A stretch of DNA of 64,000 nt from Glandiceps talaboti (Eukaryota > Hemichordata > Enteropneusta > Spengelidae): contig NC_135553.1 of assembly GCF_964340395.1 (NCBI RefSeq), forward strand, positions 16,142,001-16,206,000, given 5' to 3'. Position numbers and translations under genes: made by a program. The notes below the pieces were generated by a model, which was not told the origin of the DNA, made no database searches, and worked only from the letters and a program-made list of their open reading frames with translations. Every line of letters starts with the position of its first letter. Within the stretch, counting starts at the first letter, position 1. This document shows, one piece after another, positions 22,661 to 48,004 of this stretch.

Positions 22661-24113
22661 GTCGACAGTCGCTCGCGCCTTTTTGAAAAAACTAATTTGG
22701 ATGTTTAGTATGCCTTTCCCATATCTTTGAAGATGAAATATCAATATTTGGGACTGCACAAAAAACCTGTATGAGTAGTAATGTAATAAAATACGGCCTG
22801 GCTGGGTGTGTTTTGATTTCCCGCAGTGCTGCTATCTTTGAAACCCTACTTAACACTTACACTGGTGAAATTTACACAAAATAGTGTTGTCAAGACCACA
22901 ATTATCACAATGTGTGTAGTTCCCTTGATCGGGATCGGTCAATGCAATCGATTGTGAAAAATAATGGTCCATGACAACAATAATTCATGGTGCAAATTGG
23001 ATACTCTGGCAAAAATAACAAGAGAGCATGCAAATCCAGGCAAATCAAGTGAAAAGTAATTACAATCACATGATTTCAACCTGTCAATGAAGGATATGTG
23101 ATTTGCCGAACGCATGTTCGTACCCATTCGGAAGTACTTCGAATCTGATGATGAATGTGTAAGCTATCATCATATTCACATTGATCGTAGAGGTCAACTT
23201 TTGAAAGTGAAGATGAATATGAATATGATGGTAGCTTCACACTCGTGAAAAGGATAGTATTTTACTGTGTTCCAGGTCAAAGGTCACTGAAACACAGTAA
23301 ACAAATTCTTTACCTCGTCGTTAGGGTCCAGACGTTGCTGAAGATGTATTGCCTCAAAGTTTACTCAAATGCCGCCACCCCCCTCTAGGGAAAAACCTAA
23401 TGCTTTAATCTACCGCAAGAGGGCATACAGAATTAAATTAAATTAAATTGTGTTAAATTGTTTGGTGTTAAAGTCGTTTTGTCGAAAGTGAAATGGTGAC
23501 ATAGGAGTAAGTGAATAGGTGCGGCTGCTCTCTCAGATACATTACTACCCTTGAATTCAGCACAACAGATCTGTATACATACACTTTTGGTTATTTGACA
23601 TTGAACATAAGGTGAAGGTTAATGGTCAAGGTCTCATTAGAAAACTCAACATGGATAATGAGTATGTAGACACTCAAATGAGGTCTCTATCTTTTAAGCT
23701 TCCAGAGTTAGTAGGCAAAATCAGATTTTTTGCTATAAATCTGACCACCATGATTCACTTGCGCATGCTGACTACACCATCTGATATTTGTGCCAGGTTT
23801 GGTTGAAATTGGTCAGTGCATGTCTGAGATACAGGTGATAATGGATGGATGGATGCCCAGACAGACGGGACCTAATGTAGTATTCTCTTCCAGGCTTCAC
23901 CTGTTGGGGACTTGGAATATTGTAGTGGTTGGCATGTTAAACCACATGACATGGCCTATCATGAGGTGACCCCGGGGAGGTGATACGTTACAAAATATAT
24001 CATAGCTTGCAAAACAATCAAATCACGTGTATTATAGCATATTATAATACTGGGATTGACAATAGTAAATAGGGACACAAAAGAAACTGAATCCAATAAC
24101 TGCAATTTTCTCT

Positions 24114-24119
24114 TTTATT
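24114..24119 (-). terminator. Candidate polyadenylation signal of GDE1
   Basis: AATAAA on the minus strand about 95 bases past the stop codon at 24213, a typical distance. Confidence 0.5.
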
Positions 24120-24212
24120 GTTAAAAAATTTCCTGATATTAAAACAATTGCATCAATAAAGACTTTGTTTTGGGTATAACGATTACATGTTCATTCCCTC
24201 TGACTACACAAT

Positions 24213-27200
24213 CTAGTGTTTGCTCTCATGACAATCCCCTGTCAAACAGTCGGTGATGTAGCTTGTCTGTAGAAATTCTTCATGCTGTTTTTTCTCAGTT
24301 ACACTGTTGACAGTCCATGTTATCAGCCTTATTCCTCTATGTTCCCAAAATACTTTGACTTGTCTGCAAAGAAAGACAACAGAATGATGAGTCAATTATC
24401 AATACAATGGCAAAAAGTTTTCTCTGTTCAAAGGCATACTCTCAACATTAATGTTCTGTTAAAGTGGCCACATGGGTGAGGATTGGGTATTTATTTTGGA
24501 TTTTTTAATTCATAAAACAATTTTATCATGGTGTCCTACTTGAAAAATAAATGTGTAAAAACGTATGCCACACCTTTGTTTGTAACTCATTAAAGTGTAA
24601 AAGATTAATAACTGTATATATTTGTTATTGGATATACAATAACAAATATGTTTGCATATTTTTTAATCATTCAATCGATTGATTGGTCAATCAATCAATG
24701 ACATGCTCGCTGTCCCCTGTGGTGTAACTACAAATTCAAACTGCCATGTTGGACAATGATTGATTTTAATATTGTATATTATCAGGTTGATGAGCCATCA
24801 AAGTTTTGATCAAATTTTAAGGTACAAAGAATTAACACTACTCTTACAATTACTGTTCCTCTTAACTCAACACATTTTATTAGAATGTTGTAAATTTTCC
24901 AATCAGAAAATGTAGTTAATTGACTTACTGTGACATTTCATTCTTCCAGATGACAAATGCAGAATTGCCACACACATACCATAACCATGAGTGATGTGAC
25001 CAGTGAACAAACATATCAGCCAGAGGAGCTGCTAGCTGCTGCCACCATACCAAATCACGTGGCATTCCTGTGATGTCATAGGTCAAATCACCAGTGCGAT
25101 GCGTCAGCGCTGTCACAATATTTGGATCTGCTAGTCTAACCTGAAACAAATGTAATACACATGAAAACAGAGAGTAAAATAATGACCCTTTTCAATGTGA
25201 TGAAACCTAAGATATCATGTGTTGGTTAGTGTTGACAGTGAAATGACTGATAAAAGTGGAAAATATAGGTCTGCTTGATATGATTTGCCAGTTGATATGA
25301 TGGTTACTTACCCTGTATATAACATCAGGATAGAATGAACACACTATTCCACTCTCATACAATGAAGTATGTTTTCTGTAGAGTTCTGTTAAAGCATTCG
25401 CTGCCTGTAAGTATACAACAACGAAGAACAAATGATGATTAAAAAATACAGCAGATATTAAAAATTTGGCACTTCATATCTCTATTAGTCCTTTCTTAAC
25501 AAGTAATATATTTGGCTTCAAACTTGCTAGGATCGATAAGAAAATCTATGATGTGAATGTCTTACGAAACAAGTGAAGTTGTGTAAGTTTACTTATAACC
25601 ATACTTCAGCCAATTTCACCTAAACTTGCTAAGTAGTGTATGTCAAAGAAGAAGTTTTTATCTTGGTTCATAATCAGACCACTAAAAAAGAGTGATCTGA
25701 GGTTCATACAATATTGATAGATATGATGAACACTTCACACACACTGACTCGTCAGAAATGGAAACAAACTAAAAGTACTAATTAATTATTAATTGTGCTA
25801 CACTGTTATTACTGAAGTCAGACTTTTCAATGACTTTGTGATAAAGCAATGTGTTACACTTACTTGTATTTTGTGACTGTAACTGTAACATTTTTTTGAA
25901 ATTTGATCAAACTATGTATCATTGGTCATATTATATACACCGTACATGTATATAGACAAATTGATAACAAATTATGTATTTTTTGTAATATGTATCATAA
26001 TATGTACAAAAATGATCTATTTTTGATAAAAATGATTCCCATAAACTAAATCATGATTTCTTTATATCTATTTAGGATTCCATCAACTTAATAATCCTTC
26101 TGACTTCTTGTTTAGACTGGTAATGTCAGTGATCCCCTCCCTAACCTATCTTATACGTGTACACTCAGACAAAAGAATTTCTGTATTCAAGGTTTACATC
26201 GACCTGACATATAATACCCATTAGACTGTGTGCATGTATTATTACATCACCTGTTTTGCATTACCCTTGACATCATAGAATATCTTCAAACCTAACTTCA
26301 GACATTCTTCTGTGGCTTCTTCTAAAGTTGGGATGCGCTCATTTGGAAATTTATTGCTGAAGCAGAGAGTAGAAAAAATATAATTAAAGTATCAACAGCA
26401 TTTCACTGCAGAACATCATACTATACAATTTGTACTATTTACAATAAAATGTCACTAAGGGCACTGAAGCTATACAATGTACTAGACTAGTGCATACAAC
26501 CCTTTATGTCATTTAGGGCACTGGAGCTATACACTGTCCTAGTGTATTCATGCACAACACCACGTCACTAGTACCCCTATACAATGTAGTAGTGTATACC
26601 ATGTCACTAAGGGCACTGAAGCTATACAATGTACTAGACTAGTGTATACAGTACTTTATGTCATTTAGGGCACTGGAGCTATACATCATACTTGTGTATA
26701 CAACAAAAGTACCATATTACTGAGGGCACTGGAGCTTTACACTGTCCTAGTGTATTCATGTACAACACTACGTCACTAGTACCCCTATACAATGTAGTAG
26801 TCTATACCATGTCACTAAGGGCACTGAAGCTATACAATGTACTAGACTCGTGTATACAATACTTTATGTCATTTAGGGCACTGGAGCTATACATCATACT
26901 TGTGTATACAACAAAAGTACCATATTACTGAGGGCACTGGAGCTATACACTGTCCTAGTGTATTCATGTACAACACTACATCACTAGTACCCCTATACAA
27001 TGTAGTAGTGTATGCCATGTCACTAAGGGCACTGGAACCATATATGACATGTCAAGGCAACAATTAGATTGGCACCAGTTTCTTGGAAGCTTCTTTTTAG
27101 TCTCTTAATCTTCATGTGTTTTGAGTATGTTGTTCATTTTCACATTAGTAAAGAAAATGTCCAATTTTAAAAAAATATCAGGGGTGTGCATACCTGATAT

Positions 27201-30200
27201 GTGAGTGGTGAATTGGTGTTATCCAAATACATGAATGGTGAATGCTTTTTTTTTAAACACATGAAACATGAATTGATGAATATTGCTTTACTGGTGAATA
27301 GTTGTACATTTTTGGAACGTGAATCATGAAAGGTTATAAATAAAATGTGTTAATGGTGAATGAAATAATTTTGCACTGATGAAATGGACGATTTTGATTG
27401 CAAATTACACCGAGTCTACAATGATAGCATGTATTCAAATAAAGCTTATAGGTCTTCCATTTTGTTAACTGTAACAGTTTACCAATGGCATGTGCTTGAC
27501 ACTGTATTGTAAATTTGTAAATTTCGGGTGTACTCCCAGGGTATATTATGTACGCTATGGTAAAAGACATTCAAATATATGTTAATCGCAATCGTATAAT
27601 GCACACTCATATAAAGCCCACTGTGTTTATCAATTTGAGGTAAGTTTGTTCAGGTACCGACAAAACTCAACTCATCAAATAATATGCAGTTTTGAGTATT
27701 GTACTTTGTACATGCTTTATCAGAACCTTTTGTTTTGGTAGACTGATTAGTCAATAGTCATCACCCACTACAGGTAAAGTGATGTCTAAATATTGGTTGT
27801 TCGAGCAAGACTAGGAACAAAATATAAATAATTTGACTCTAAATGAACATTTATGCCAATTTCTCATATTTTTTTGCAATTTTTTGTACCTTTTAAGATG
27901 ATAACAAAGTAATTACAACCTATCCTACTGCATTGCTGTTGTTTTGAATGGCAACAATATCACATCCGATTCCGGATGCTAGAATTCTAACTCTGTCACC
28001 AGCGTCAGGTGTCACAAACCATCTGTCATTAGATCATCAGTTGGCCTGACTGTTGCCACTCAAAACAACAGCAAGTCTGGTAGGTTAGATTGTAATTACT
28101 TCATCATTAACTTCATACCTGGGTGATTGAGAACATACATAGACAGGGAAATTCTGTTAATATTTAATGTATGATTTGAGATTTCTTTTTCATAGATTTG
28201 GGGTAGATTTATTACAGAAATGTGGACAGTTTGGGTGAATGGGAAATATTCCTAGGCCTTGGGATTTTTTCCCCTTCAGTACTCGCCCCAACACTATATA
28301 AGTGAGCACTACTTATGCAAATATCTGCAGATTTTATGCATAATACTATAGTATATTACTATATTACTAGTACCTCACCTTAGTCTATGACCATGTGACG
28401 CATTCAATTTTCTTAGTTCTTGAAATGTGAATGATTTGATTGGTCCATGGCCATCAGTTGTTCTGTCAACAGTCGAGTCATGTAGTAGTACAGGAACACC
28501 ATCTTTTGTAAACTCTAGGTCTATCTCTACTCCATCAGCACCATTCTTTTTCGACTAAAATCAAACAAATAGATGTGCATCAATATATGTATTCCAATAC
28601 CTTGTTTGTTTCTTTGTGTTGTGCGTCAAATATCATGTTTACAGGTATAACAGGTAAAACACTTCACAGAGTTCTCTCGACATAGTATCGCTGCCAGACT
28701 CATGACTATTGTCACTAATTTTTTTATGTATGCCCAGCGGCTTAGCCGCGACAAGAGAGGGACTTGTCCCGACAAGTCCCTCTCTTCTCGCGGCTGCACT
28801 GCTCCGCATACAAAGCTTAGAGACGATAGTCATGAGGCTGGCAGCGAGACTACTCTTGGCAGTACTTATACATGTACCGTACTGGTGCCAACCCAAGACA
28901 CATTTTGTTTCGGAACACAGGAGAGATTATAGGACTGTACCATGTTGTAGTTGAACCTATTAACATGACTGAGCAGTGTTTGCTAAGGCTGGGGAACCAT
29001 GTAACAGAAAGGGAGAAAGGGATAAAAATGTCAGTGTTACCCATAGCTCTATAGAGTCTATAGTAATTTTGTTTGGGAACCCAGGTAAAAAGAAATGGGA
29101 ACACCGGTAGGTAAAACACTGCTGAGGTTCCCTCTCATTATCAAATACTATTATTTCAAATTGGAAACCTAACATATCTAGATACACCAATAGCATAAAA
29201 TGAAACGTGAAATAAATCATTGACATACAAGATATTGAATGTATATTTACAATGTAATCTAGTACTACTACCATAATAGATCCACCACTCACTGCCTGTA
29301 CACTCCCATGATCTATTGTCATGATTTTGATCATCAGAGTTTTGGGGTTTTCACTCATTCAGACTATCCAGTATGTTGTATTTGTATTGATTACTTTATT
29401 TGGGAGCAAGCAGAATTTACACTAGGGGGGGGGGGGGGGGCTGAGAATAATTGTGGGTGTGGAAGAGGCTTGGAAAGTCTGATGGGCGGGGGAGGGGGGA
29501 TTAACTCTGAGCAAAAATAAACCTCAGTAGCTGCAGACCTTACACATATTATAGTAATAGCCCAAAATGATATCTCTCCTTGCAAAGCTCACATCTATAT
29601 ATATATATATGTAAAGAATTCTCTTACAATGTGTGGACACTGAAGTTGATTGCCGCTGTTATTTGAATGTACACCAGGGGTCGAAATAATGGCCTTTTAC
29701 TTGCCTTGGGGCAAGTGATTTCAAGGCTTGGGCAAGTTGTTTTGAAAAGTACTTGTCCCAAGGGGCAAGGAGAATTTCTTATGATTATTGATCAGGGAAT
29801 GTTTTTGCCTGTGTTCATGCTGTACTTATCAGACACTGCACATGTCTGATAGGATTTTGGATACATTGTATAACCAAGGTGCCAACAAGTCTGGAAAATT
29901 ATAACATTGTAGCAATATTGAGAAGACGTCTTTCTTGACTGATCACTTTTCAAAACAATCTGGACAAGCTGTCCTTGACATATTTTGTTTACACTATTAA
30001 GAAAACATACCAGGAATGACCAGTGACTCATTGAATATTGTTCATCAATAGTAAATTACAGCATGATTTTTCAGGTTTTGGGTGTTTGAATCAACTGCAA
30101 ATTTTACAACAGTCATTTTATTTAAAAATACTACTAGGAAAATATAAACAAATCATATACTGGGAGAAAAATAGTTGGTGTGGATGAGGAAGGAAAGAAA

Positions 30201-31464
30201 ATATATTGACATCGTGGAAAAGGAAATACTTAGAAAGATTTTACATCAGTGTTGAAATAAATGTTAATTTTTATATTGATAGCTTATGAAAGTGCTGAAA
30301 ACATTCTTTTAACAACTACTTTTTACAAGTGAACAAAAAATTGTATGCTATGCTATAGTAAGAATATTAATTAGGCCATGAAAATGAATATTATTTAGGA
30401 CACCTGTTTATTGTGGAGAGAATTTTTCAGTACCCACAGAAACTTTCAAAGTGACATTTTTTGATAATAAACAAAAGAAAGCCCAATCAATCACAACAGT
30501 GCATTTGTAAGCCACACAAAAATACCCCACTATTTGGAATGGGCAAGCACTTTTTGATTTGGGCAAGTACTTTTTGTTTTCTACTTGCCCAGTGGACAAG
30601 CGAAATGTTTTCATTATTTCGACCCCTGTACACTGTGTGAAGATGCAGTACGGTGGCGGTTTCGCTACATCGCTCTCGGTCCTCTGCTAGAACCTGTTCG
30701 TTTAATTTCTTTGCAAACCCCGTAAGAAATAAAAAGTAAAACAAAAAATGTTGAGTCAAAGAAAATAAAATATAACAAAGAAAAAAGTATTTTAAATAAA
30801 AACAAAGCTAAATGTAGTGTAGCTCTGGATGTATAGTGTACGCTACGAGGTTCGACACGTCATGATACATTCAGAGCTAATGTAGCATAAAATATATGTG
30901 TACAAACATGTAGCCTACAGAATGCGGAAAGGTGGGAAGTTGGTAAAATTGTCCGTAGCCTGGGGTGGACACACGAAAAGTATTGTGTTTGGTATGAAAT
31001 TGTTTGACCCTGCGGGTGTGTGTGTGTGTGTGTGTGTGTTGGGGGGGGGGGGGGGGGCTGCGTACTTTATCAAAATAGTTTCACCTCACTAGAATCGTTT
31101 AAATTTGTCGATGGTTTGATAAATGTAATTTCATGAAATGTAACATTACTAGGTCACTCACTTCTCGTATGGCAGCTATCGTATTCTCTGGGGCATCGTA
31201 TCCTCCTCCTCTGTGACCTACGACGAGAAGTTTATCTGATCGTAGAACCTTATCAGCTATAGAACTATCAACCGGGGGAATCCGTACAGAATGAATGATA
31301 ACAATAACAACGATTACAGTAGCAATACCCGTGAAAAAGTGTTTGGTGCTAGATGATGGCCATACCAAGTGGGCTATAAAATAACTGGTCAGGAATATCG
31401 CGAAAAGGTCGATCGTGGCAGATGCAAATGTTGTGTGTATGGGAGTTGGTAACGGCGCAGCCAT
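24213..31464 (-). CDS. GDE1: Glycerophosphodiester phosphodiesterase 1 (complete, 6 exons, 346 aa)
   Basis: Membrane phosphodiesterase of the GDPD family; mammalian GDE1 hydrolyses glycerophosphoinositol and glycerophospho-N-acylethanolamines. Exons: 31162-31464, 28379-28554, 26251-26356, 25312-25404, 24929-25140, 24213-24363; 1041 bases in frame. Human GDE1 is 331 aa. Two hydrophobic stretches lie near residues 12-35 and 42-60. Catalytic motifs: VVGHRGGGYDAPENT (about residue 82) supplies the first His and the Glu, and GVEIDLEFTKDGVPVLLHD supplies Glu/Asp metal ligands and the second His. Later landmarks DVKG, YESGIVCSFYPDVIYR, VTALTHR, LWYVCG, TWTVNS and SYITD match the family in order. Start is ATG 31464 (MAAPLPTP); an upstream in-frame extension looks like 5' UTR. 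Introns hold several MITEs and a 208-bp satellite. Confidence 0.93.
26451..27032. repeat. Higher-order tandem repeat in GDE1 intron 2
   Basis: Monomers of about 52 bp, each with AGGGCACTGRAGCTATACA, are arranged in larger units starting at GTCACTAAGGGCAC: 26451, 26603, 26811 and 27019. The unit lengths are 152, 208 and 208, so one unit lacks a single monomer. The two 208-bp units are almost identical, a small higher-order array. It sits just left-to-right upstream of exon 3 in transcript terms, inside intron 2. Confidence 0.85.
27908..28100. mobile_element. 193-bp palindromic MITE in GDE1 intron 2
   Basis: Inverted ends AGTAATTACAACCTATCC / GGTAGGTTAGATTGTAATTACT and internal GCTGTTGTTTTGAATGGC / GCCACTCAAAACAACAGC. 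Middle is unique. No open frame. Confidence 0.75.
28688..28847. mobile_element. 160-bp palindromic MITE with nested perfect hairpin
   Basis: Ends TCGCTGCCAGACTCATGAC / CATGAGGCTGGCAGCGA; centre GAGAGGGACTTGTC-CC-GACAAGTCCCTCTC is a perfect 14-bp hairpin, flanked by GCCGCG / CGCGGC. Intron 1 of GDE1, 134 bp upstream of exon 2. Confidence 0.75.
28975..29115 (+). repeat. Interspersed repeat, forward copy
   Basis: GTAACAGAAAGGGAGAAAGG, AATTTTGTTTGGGAACCYAGG and similar blocks occur here and, inverted, at 35955-36118 downstream of SLC25A10 exon 8. Family unknown. Confidence 0.6.
29405..29510. repeat. G-rich fragment related to the 11.48-kb transposon terminus
   Basis: CAGAATTTACACTAGGGGG, a 14-G run and CTGAGAATAATTGTGGG parallel the left terminus at 11479-11540 (CAGAATTTACGGCAGGGGG..CTGGGGAGAAATTTGGG). 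Probably a truncated relative in GDE1 intron 1. The long G-run could also form G-quadruplex DNA. Confidence 0.45.
29675..30628. mobile_element. 954-bp hAT-like non-autonomous transposon in GDE1 intron 1
   Basis: Termini CAGGGGTCGAAATAAT and ATTATTTCGACCCCTG are perfect inverted repeats of 16 bp; CAGGGGT is typical of hAT-type ends. Flanks TACAC (29670-29674) and TACAC (30629-30633) form a 5-bp target duplication. Subterminal GGGCAAG / CTTGCCC motifs recur near both ends, as expected for transposase-binding sites. No transposase gene; deletion derivative. Confidence 0.85.
31019..31057. repeat. (TG)n followed by a long G-run
   Basis: About 11 TG units then 18 G's in GDE1 intron 1, close to exon 1. 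Confidence 0.9.
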
Positions 31465-31819
31465 TTTGATGCCGAATGACCCCCTAACTGACCTCGAATA
31501 CAATGAAGACCAGCTAGCATTGATTTTATTTGCTCGCCTTATCAGGGTCATATTGGGGCATCATGATAACCTGTGTATTCAGATTACAAACTACCCTGGA
31601 TATGATACAGGAACATACTGCGTAAGAATAATTTATACATGTCATTGTTTGAGCCAGTACAACAGCTTCAAAAAAATCTCATTCATGGCCGATCTATCAC
31701 AGGGAGCCAAGAAACTGTATTTAATACAAATAAATAACTAAATAATAAATAAAAGAATAAAATGAACATGGCTAAATGGAAATATCCTATTTAAACATGA
31801 ATAATTATCTATAGACATG

Positions 31820-31869
<50 letters not shown>

Positions 31870-31880
31870 CACACACACAC
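31820..31880. repeat. (TG)n-TATA-(CA)n palindrome
   Basis: About 23 TG units followed directly by TATA and seven CA units: a self-complementary simple repeat. Confidence 0.9.
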
Positions 31881-31944
31881 TGAGGTTCTATAACTTTACA
31901 CTGAGGTTCTATATATAAATAATATCATGACCCATACAGTTCTG

Positions 31945-31996
31945 ACCCAAATATTTTGAAGAGACTGAGCTCCTCTTCATCGGTGGGTCTCCAGTT
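31945..31996 (-). ncRNA. Decayed hammerhead-like motif
   Basis: On the minus strand GACCCA (stem I) leads to CCGATGA, a 4-bp stem AGAG/CTCT with a 9-base loop, then TCAAAA and TGGGTC closing stem I. Order and pairing mimic a type I hammerhead, but the core is changed (CCGATGA for CTGANGA, CAAAA for GAAA), so it should be inactive. Reported because an intact example lies at 43.1 kb. Confidence 0.3.
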
Positions 31997-32194
31997 CTGT
32001 TAAAAAAATCAAGTTCTGTCACACTTTAAATAATGAAGACAGTGCAGTGTTTATTGTCATGCACTAAATAGTGTTCTTGTCTTGGAATGGTATGAATATT
32101 ACACTCAGTCAGCTGTGGAGCACTGGTGACTACTGGTTGCTATGTTACTGTTTTCTATTGATGCCATTGGTGAGTGTATCTAGTTTTTTTATCC

Positions 32195-32196
<2 letters not shown>

Positions 32197-32280
<84 letters not shown>
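32197..32280. repeat. (TA)n microsatellite
   Basis: About 41 TA units in the intergenic region. Confidence 0.95.
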
Positions 32281-32283
<3 letters not shown>

Positions 32284-32991
32284 AGCATAACATCATTATG
32301 TTGATGATAATGACAAAAGTATGGTTGCTTCAAACTAGATTCACAAAAATAACTTTATCACTCCCACTAATTATGTCTTGATAATTGAAAGTCACATAAT
32401 CCTGATTGCCACGAACAGGCAAGGTTGTCATAGCAACCCAGTCTCAGGCAAACCATACAAAGTTAACAGCTGCAGAATATATTAAAGATCCTTTGCATTA
32501 GTAAATTGAATTTCATAGTTTCTGTGACCTTTGCTAGATGCCTAATTAAGAGAGCATGACGCCTTCTCAAGTGCTTTCATGGATATAAAAATGACACCAC
32601 AATAGTTATAAAATATTTGTAATCTATTTTATTTGGAGCATAATGCATATATTCTTATAGCTATTTCATTTATCAAATACATTACATAATAACATTCCAT
32701 TCTCAGCAGACATGATTGTGTGTGTATATTCTTCCATAGAAGCTAATTGAAGCCTTGATTGTTCAAAAATCTTGAAATCTCCAAGAAAAGAAATTGCCCT
32801 ATGTAAAAAAAAATTACACTCTTTATCCTTTCAGGTATCATTTCCTGAAAAGACTGTATAGTTGTACATCATTTTTACTTTTGTTTGATATCATAAATAC
32901 TTGTGGTACACCAGTTCCAATATTACAATACAGCTAACTCTGTCATATAGGCCATAGGCAATGATGCTGTGAGAATCAAATTGCAATAATT

Positions 32992-33405
32992 CAATATGCC
33001 ACATTCCGATTACTGAAGTTCAAATCATTTCTCAGGTAATCACCACAAGAGGGCGCACCAGATTTGGCAAAGTGAAGGCTAAAACGTGTATACTATCATG
33101 GCCACTGGTTGCATGAGGCAGTGTGTTGTGAATGAGATGCATGTGAAAGTACTCTGAATGTCTATAACAGAGTATTACAGTAGTGGTTAGACATGTTTTT
33201 AATTACTTGTAGTTGTTAATTAAACAGTATTGTGAGAATAACATAGAGAATGTGTCAGTGGTAACTTAGTGTTTGCTGTCTTTATGCTACAATACTCCAT
33301 TACTCTGGCCCTCACTTCTTGCCTCCAAATGACTTGTGAACAGCACCCCTAGTGGCCAAACCATGAAATGTTTTATCTTGCCTATAATCGGAATATGGCG
33401 TATTG
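32992..33405. mobile_element. 414-bp MITE
   Basis: Ends CAATATGCCACATTCCGATTA and TAATCGGAATATGGCGTATTG are inverted repeats of about 21 bp. Subterminal AAGAGGGCGCACC / AGCACCCCTAGTGGCC may be weakly inverted. No coding capacity. Confidence 0.65.
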
Positions 33406-34209
33406 GAAAGTCCATTCTTGTCTCATGCACCAATCATGCCATCATTTCCATTTTTAATTAACACTTACAAAATAAATAATAATCATCATCATCTATAAAA
33501 TATACAAACATGCTTAAGCTGGTCCCCAGACTATCCAGCTGGGTTAGGTTCCCTTTTTTTGTCATGGTGGTGACCAGGAGATAAGGGGCTGCAGGAGGGT
33601 TCGATAAAAAAAAAAAGTTGCAGCTAGCATATGAGACAAAATTTGCCATCTTATAGGTTGCAGCTGGGCAACTTTTTGGTAAAACTACCATTAAGCCCAA
33701 AACATGTATATATTAATCACTCTTTCAACATTTCATTTTTTTTAAATATCTAAAAATTCTTTCAACATTTTTATATCACTCTTTTCATAAAACTGCAATG
33801 ATGGTGTTGCCATGGAAATAAGAAGTGAAATTATTGGCAGCTCAAGTAAACAATACAAAAAGATTTACTGACCACTGACATAATTTGTATATATAATGTT
33901 GACAATTTTGAAGACATGATCTATTGCTGGATGTAATCCTCATGTTATACTGATTTCATTTCAGAGTGTCTTGGTAGAAAAATAATGAGCTTCAATTCTT
34001 CAATTTCATTCAATAAGCAATTTCATAAGGAGCATAGCTATAAGTACTTGATGAATTCGGGAGATAATTTCAAGTTTAACCATAGACACTGTCTATGGTT
34101 TAACTACCCTTTTAGTGTTCTCAAAAAGAAAACAATGACAGTCATCATGTGTAATTTGCATGACAAATGAATGGTTTGCTTTGTTAATTAATCTGCATTG
34201 TTTTGAAGA

Positions 34210-34506
34210 AATCATGGGATTCATACACATTCTCCTCTTCTGCTTTTGATTACGAAAAGACATGTTTCGAGCAAATCACTTGTCCTTCTTCAGTGTCTAA
34301 CTGGATTTGACAGATGATCCAAATTTGCTGGAGGTGTTTTGGATCATTCTGTCAGATGACTCAGATCACAAACAATGAAGAAATTTCTTCCTTTGTCTGT
34401 GGTCAGATCTAGTCTAATGGACACTGAAGACGGAAAAAGTGATCTGTCAGAGTTATGTCTGTTTCTCAATCAAAAGTGGAAGAAGAGAACTTGTGTATGA
34501 ACCTTA
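34210..34506. repeat. Inverted repeat carrying hammerhead-like arms
   Basis: Arms of about 90 bp (34210-34302 and 34416-34506) share GACACTGAAGA..., AAGTGATYTG, TCAATCAAAAG-like and GAAGAAGAG blocks in opposite orientation around a 110-bp spacer. The left arm read on the minus strand has ACACTGAAGA, then CGAAAC, with GACA/TGTC able to close a stem: CTGAAGA fits the hammerhead CTGANGA core, but stem II is poor. The right arm has lost GAAAC. Confidence 0.4.
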
Positions 34507-35613
34507 GTGTTTCCATGATGAACATACTACCAAAGCAGAGTGACTACAGAGTTTCAATTATGCAGCGCAATGTTTTTTTTTTTATCTCAAACAGCGTGGT
34601 TTTTTTGGTGTTTTTTTTACAAATTACATAAAACAAAATACAGACAATGATAGCATATAAAATGATACATTTGATCTTACTATGAACACAAATCAACATC
34701 ATGGTTAGATGAAACATGGAAGATTCAAACACAAAACTGTTTATTTGTGTTCACAGTGAGATAAAATTTAACATTTCAAGTGCATATGCGCTATCAGTGC
34801 CTGTATTTTGTTTGTGCAATTCATAACAAAAAACGTTGTGAGAGACGTAAAAAAAATCATGCAACTTAATTGAAACTCTATGGCCTCTCTGGTTTGGTAG
34901 TACATCATAGGATGGAACTCATCATACAATAGAGATCCAATGCGATTACCTTCTCTTGTCTTGTGACCAAATCAATTATCAGTACCTACAGGTATGGATC
35001 TTCCTGCTTGTTGATAACATATACGAACTGTATGATGTAATTTTTGAAAAGCTTATAAATCATACCATCTAACCACAAATATTGCTTAGTTTGATGCAAG
35101 GTGATATATCAGTGACTACTGATAATCTACAGGGTCCTAGTGAGGTAGCTAGCAAAGACACTTTTCTTGTAAAAATGAAGAACAATCCCAATAAGTCATC
35201 AGTATGTAAACGATGTCCTTTTAAACCTGTACAGAAATTATGACAGTGGTACTCTAAGTACAGGTCAATTTATAATTGATTCACGTCCTGAGAGTGGAAC
35301 AAATCAATTCATGCAAATAAAATTTAACTTACTGTTGGCTTGAAATTCTTATCCGGTAAAATACTGGCCTCTATAGCCATACTTTGAAACCAAAGAAAGG
35401 ATAGAACAGAAGCTGCTATTGGTTAAACCAATGCTACGGCATTTCAATAAAGTTGCGTGCTCATAATTACATTACATGTAAATTTTAAATCACACACTTT
35501 TCACAATATCCAATTTTTTTCTTTCTACATTTTACACATTCCAAATTTAACACATAATTATTCCTTGTATGTCAGGTTTGAGTTACTGAGTATTTTTGTT
35601 TTTGTTTTCTTTC

Positions 35614-48004
<12,391 letters not shown>

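Larger units (their letters stand above)
31465..35613. other. Intergenic region between GDE1 and SLC25A10
   Basis: No host coding exon recognised. Contains the GDE1 promoter region at left, a (TG)n/(CA)n palindrome, a decayed hammerhead-like motif, a (TA)n tract, a 414-bp MITE and a long inverted repeat, listed separately. 32345-32990, 33420-34200 and 34520-35613 are AT-rich sequence without recognisable features, apart from the presumed SLC25A10 3' UTR at the right; a possible AATAAA for it lies at 34740-34745. Confidence 0.5.

Noticed and set aside
28639-28954. Overlapping 76-85-aa ORFs on both strands
   Set aside because: They lie in the palindromic MITE at 28688-28847; the inverted repeat gives similar peptides on both strands.
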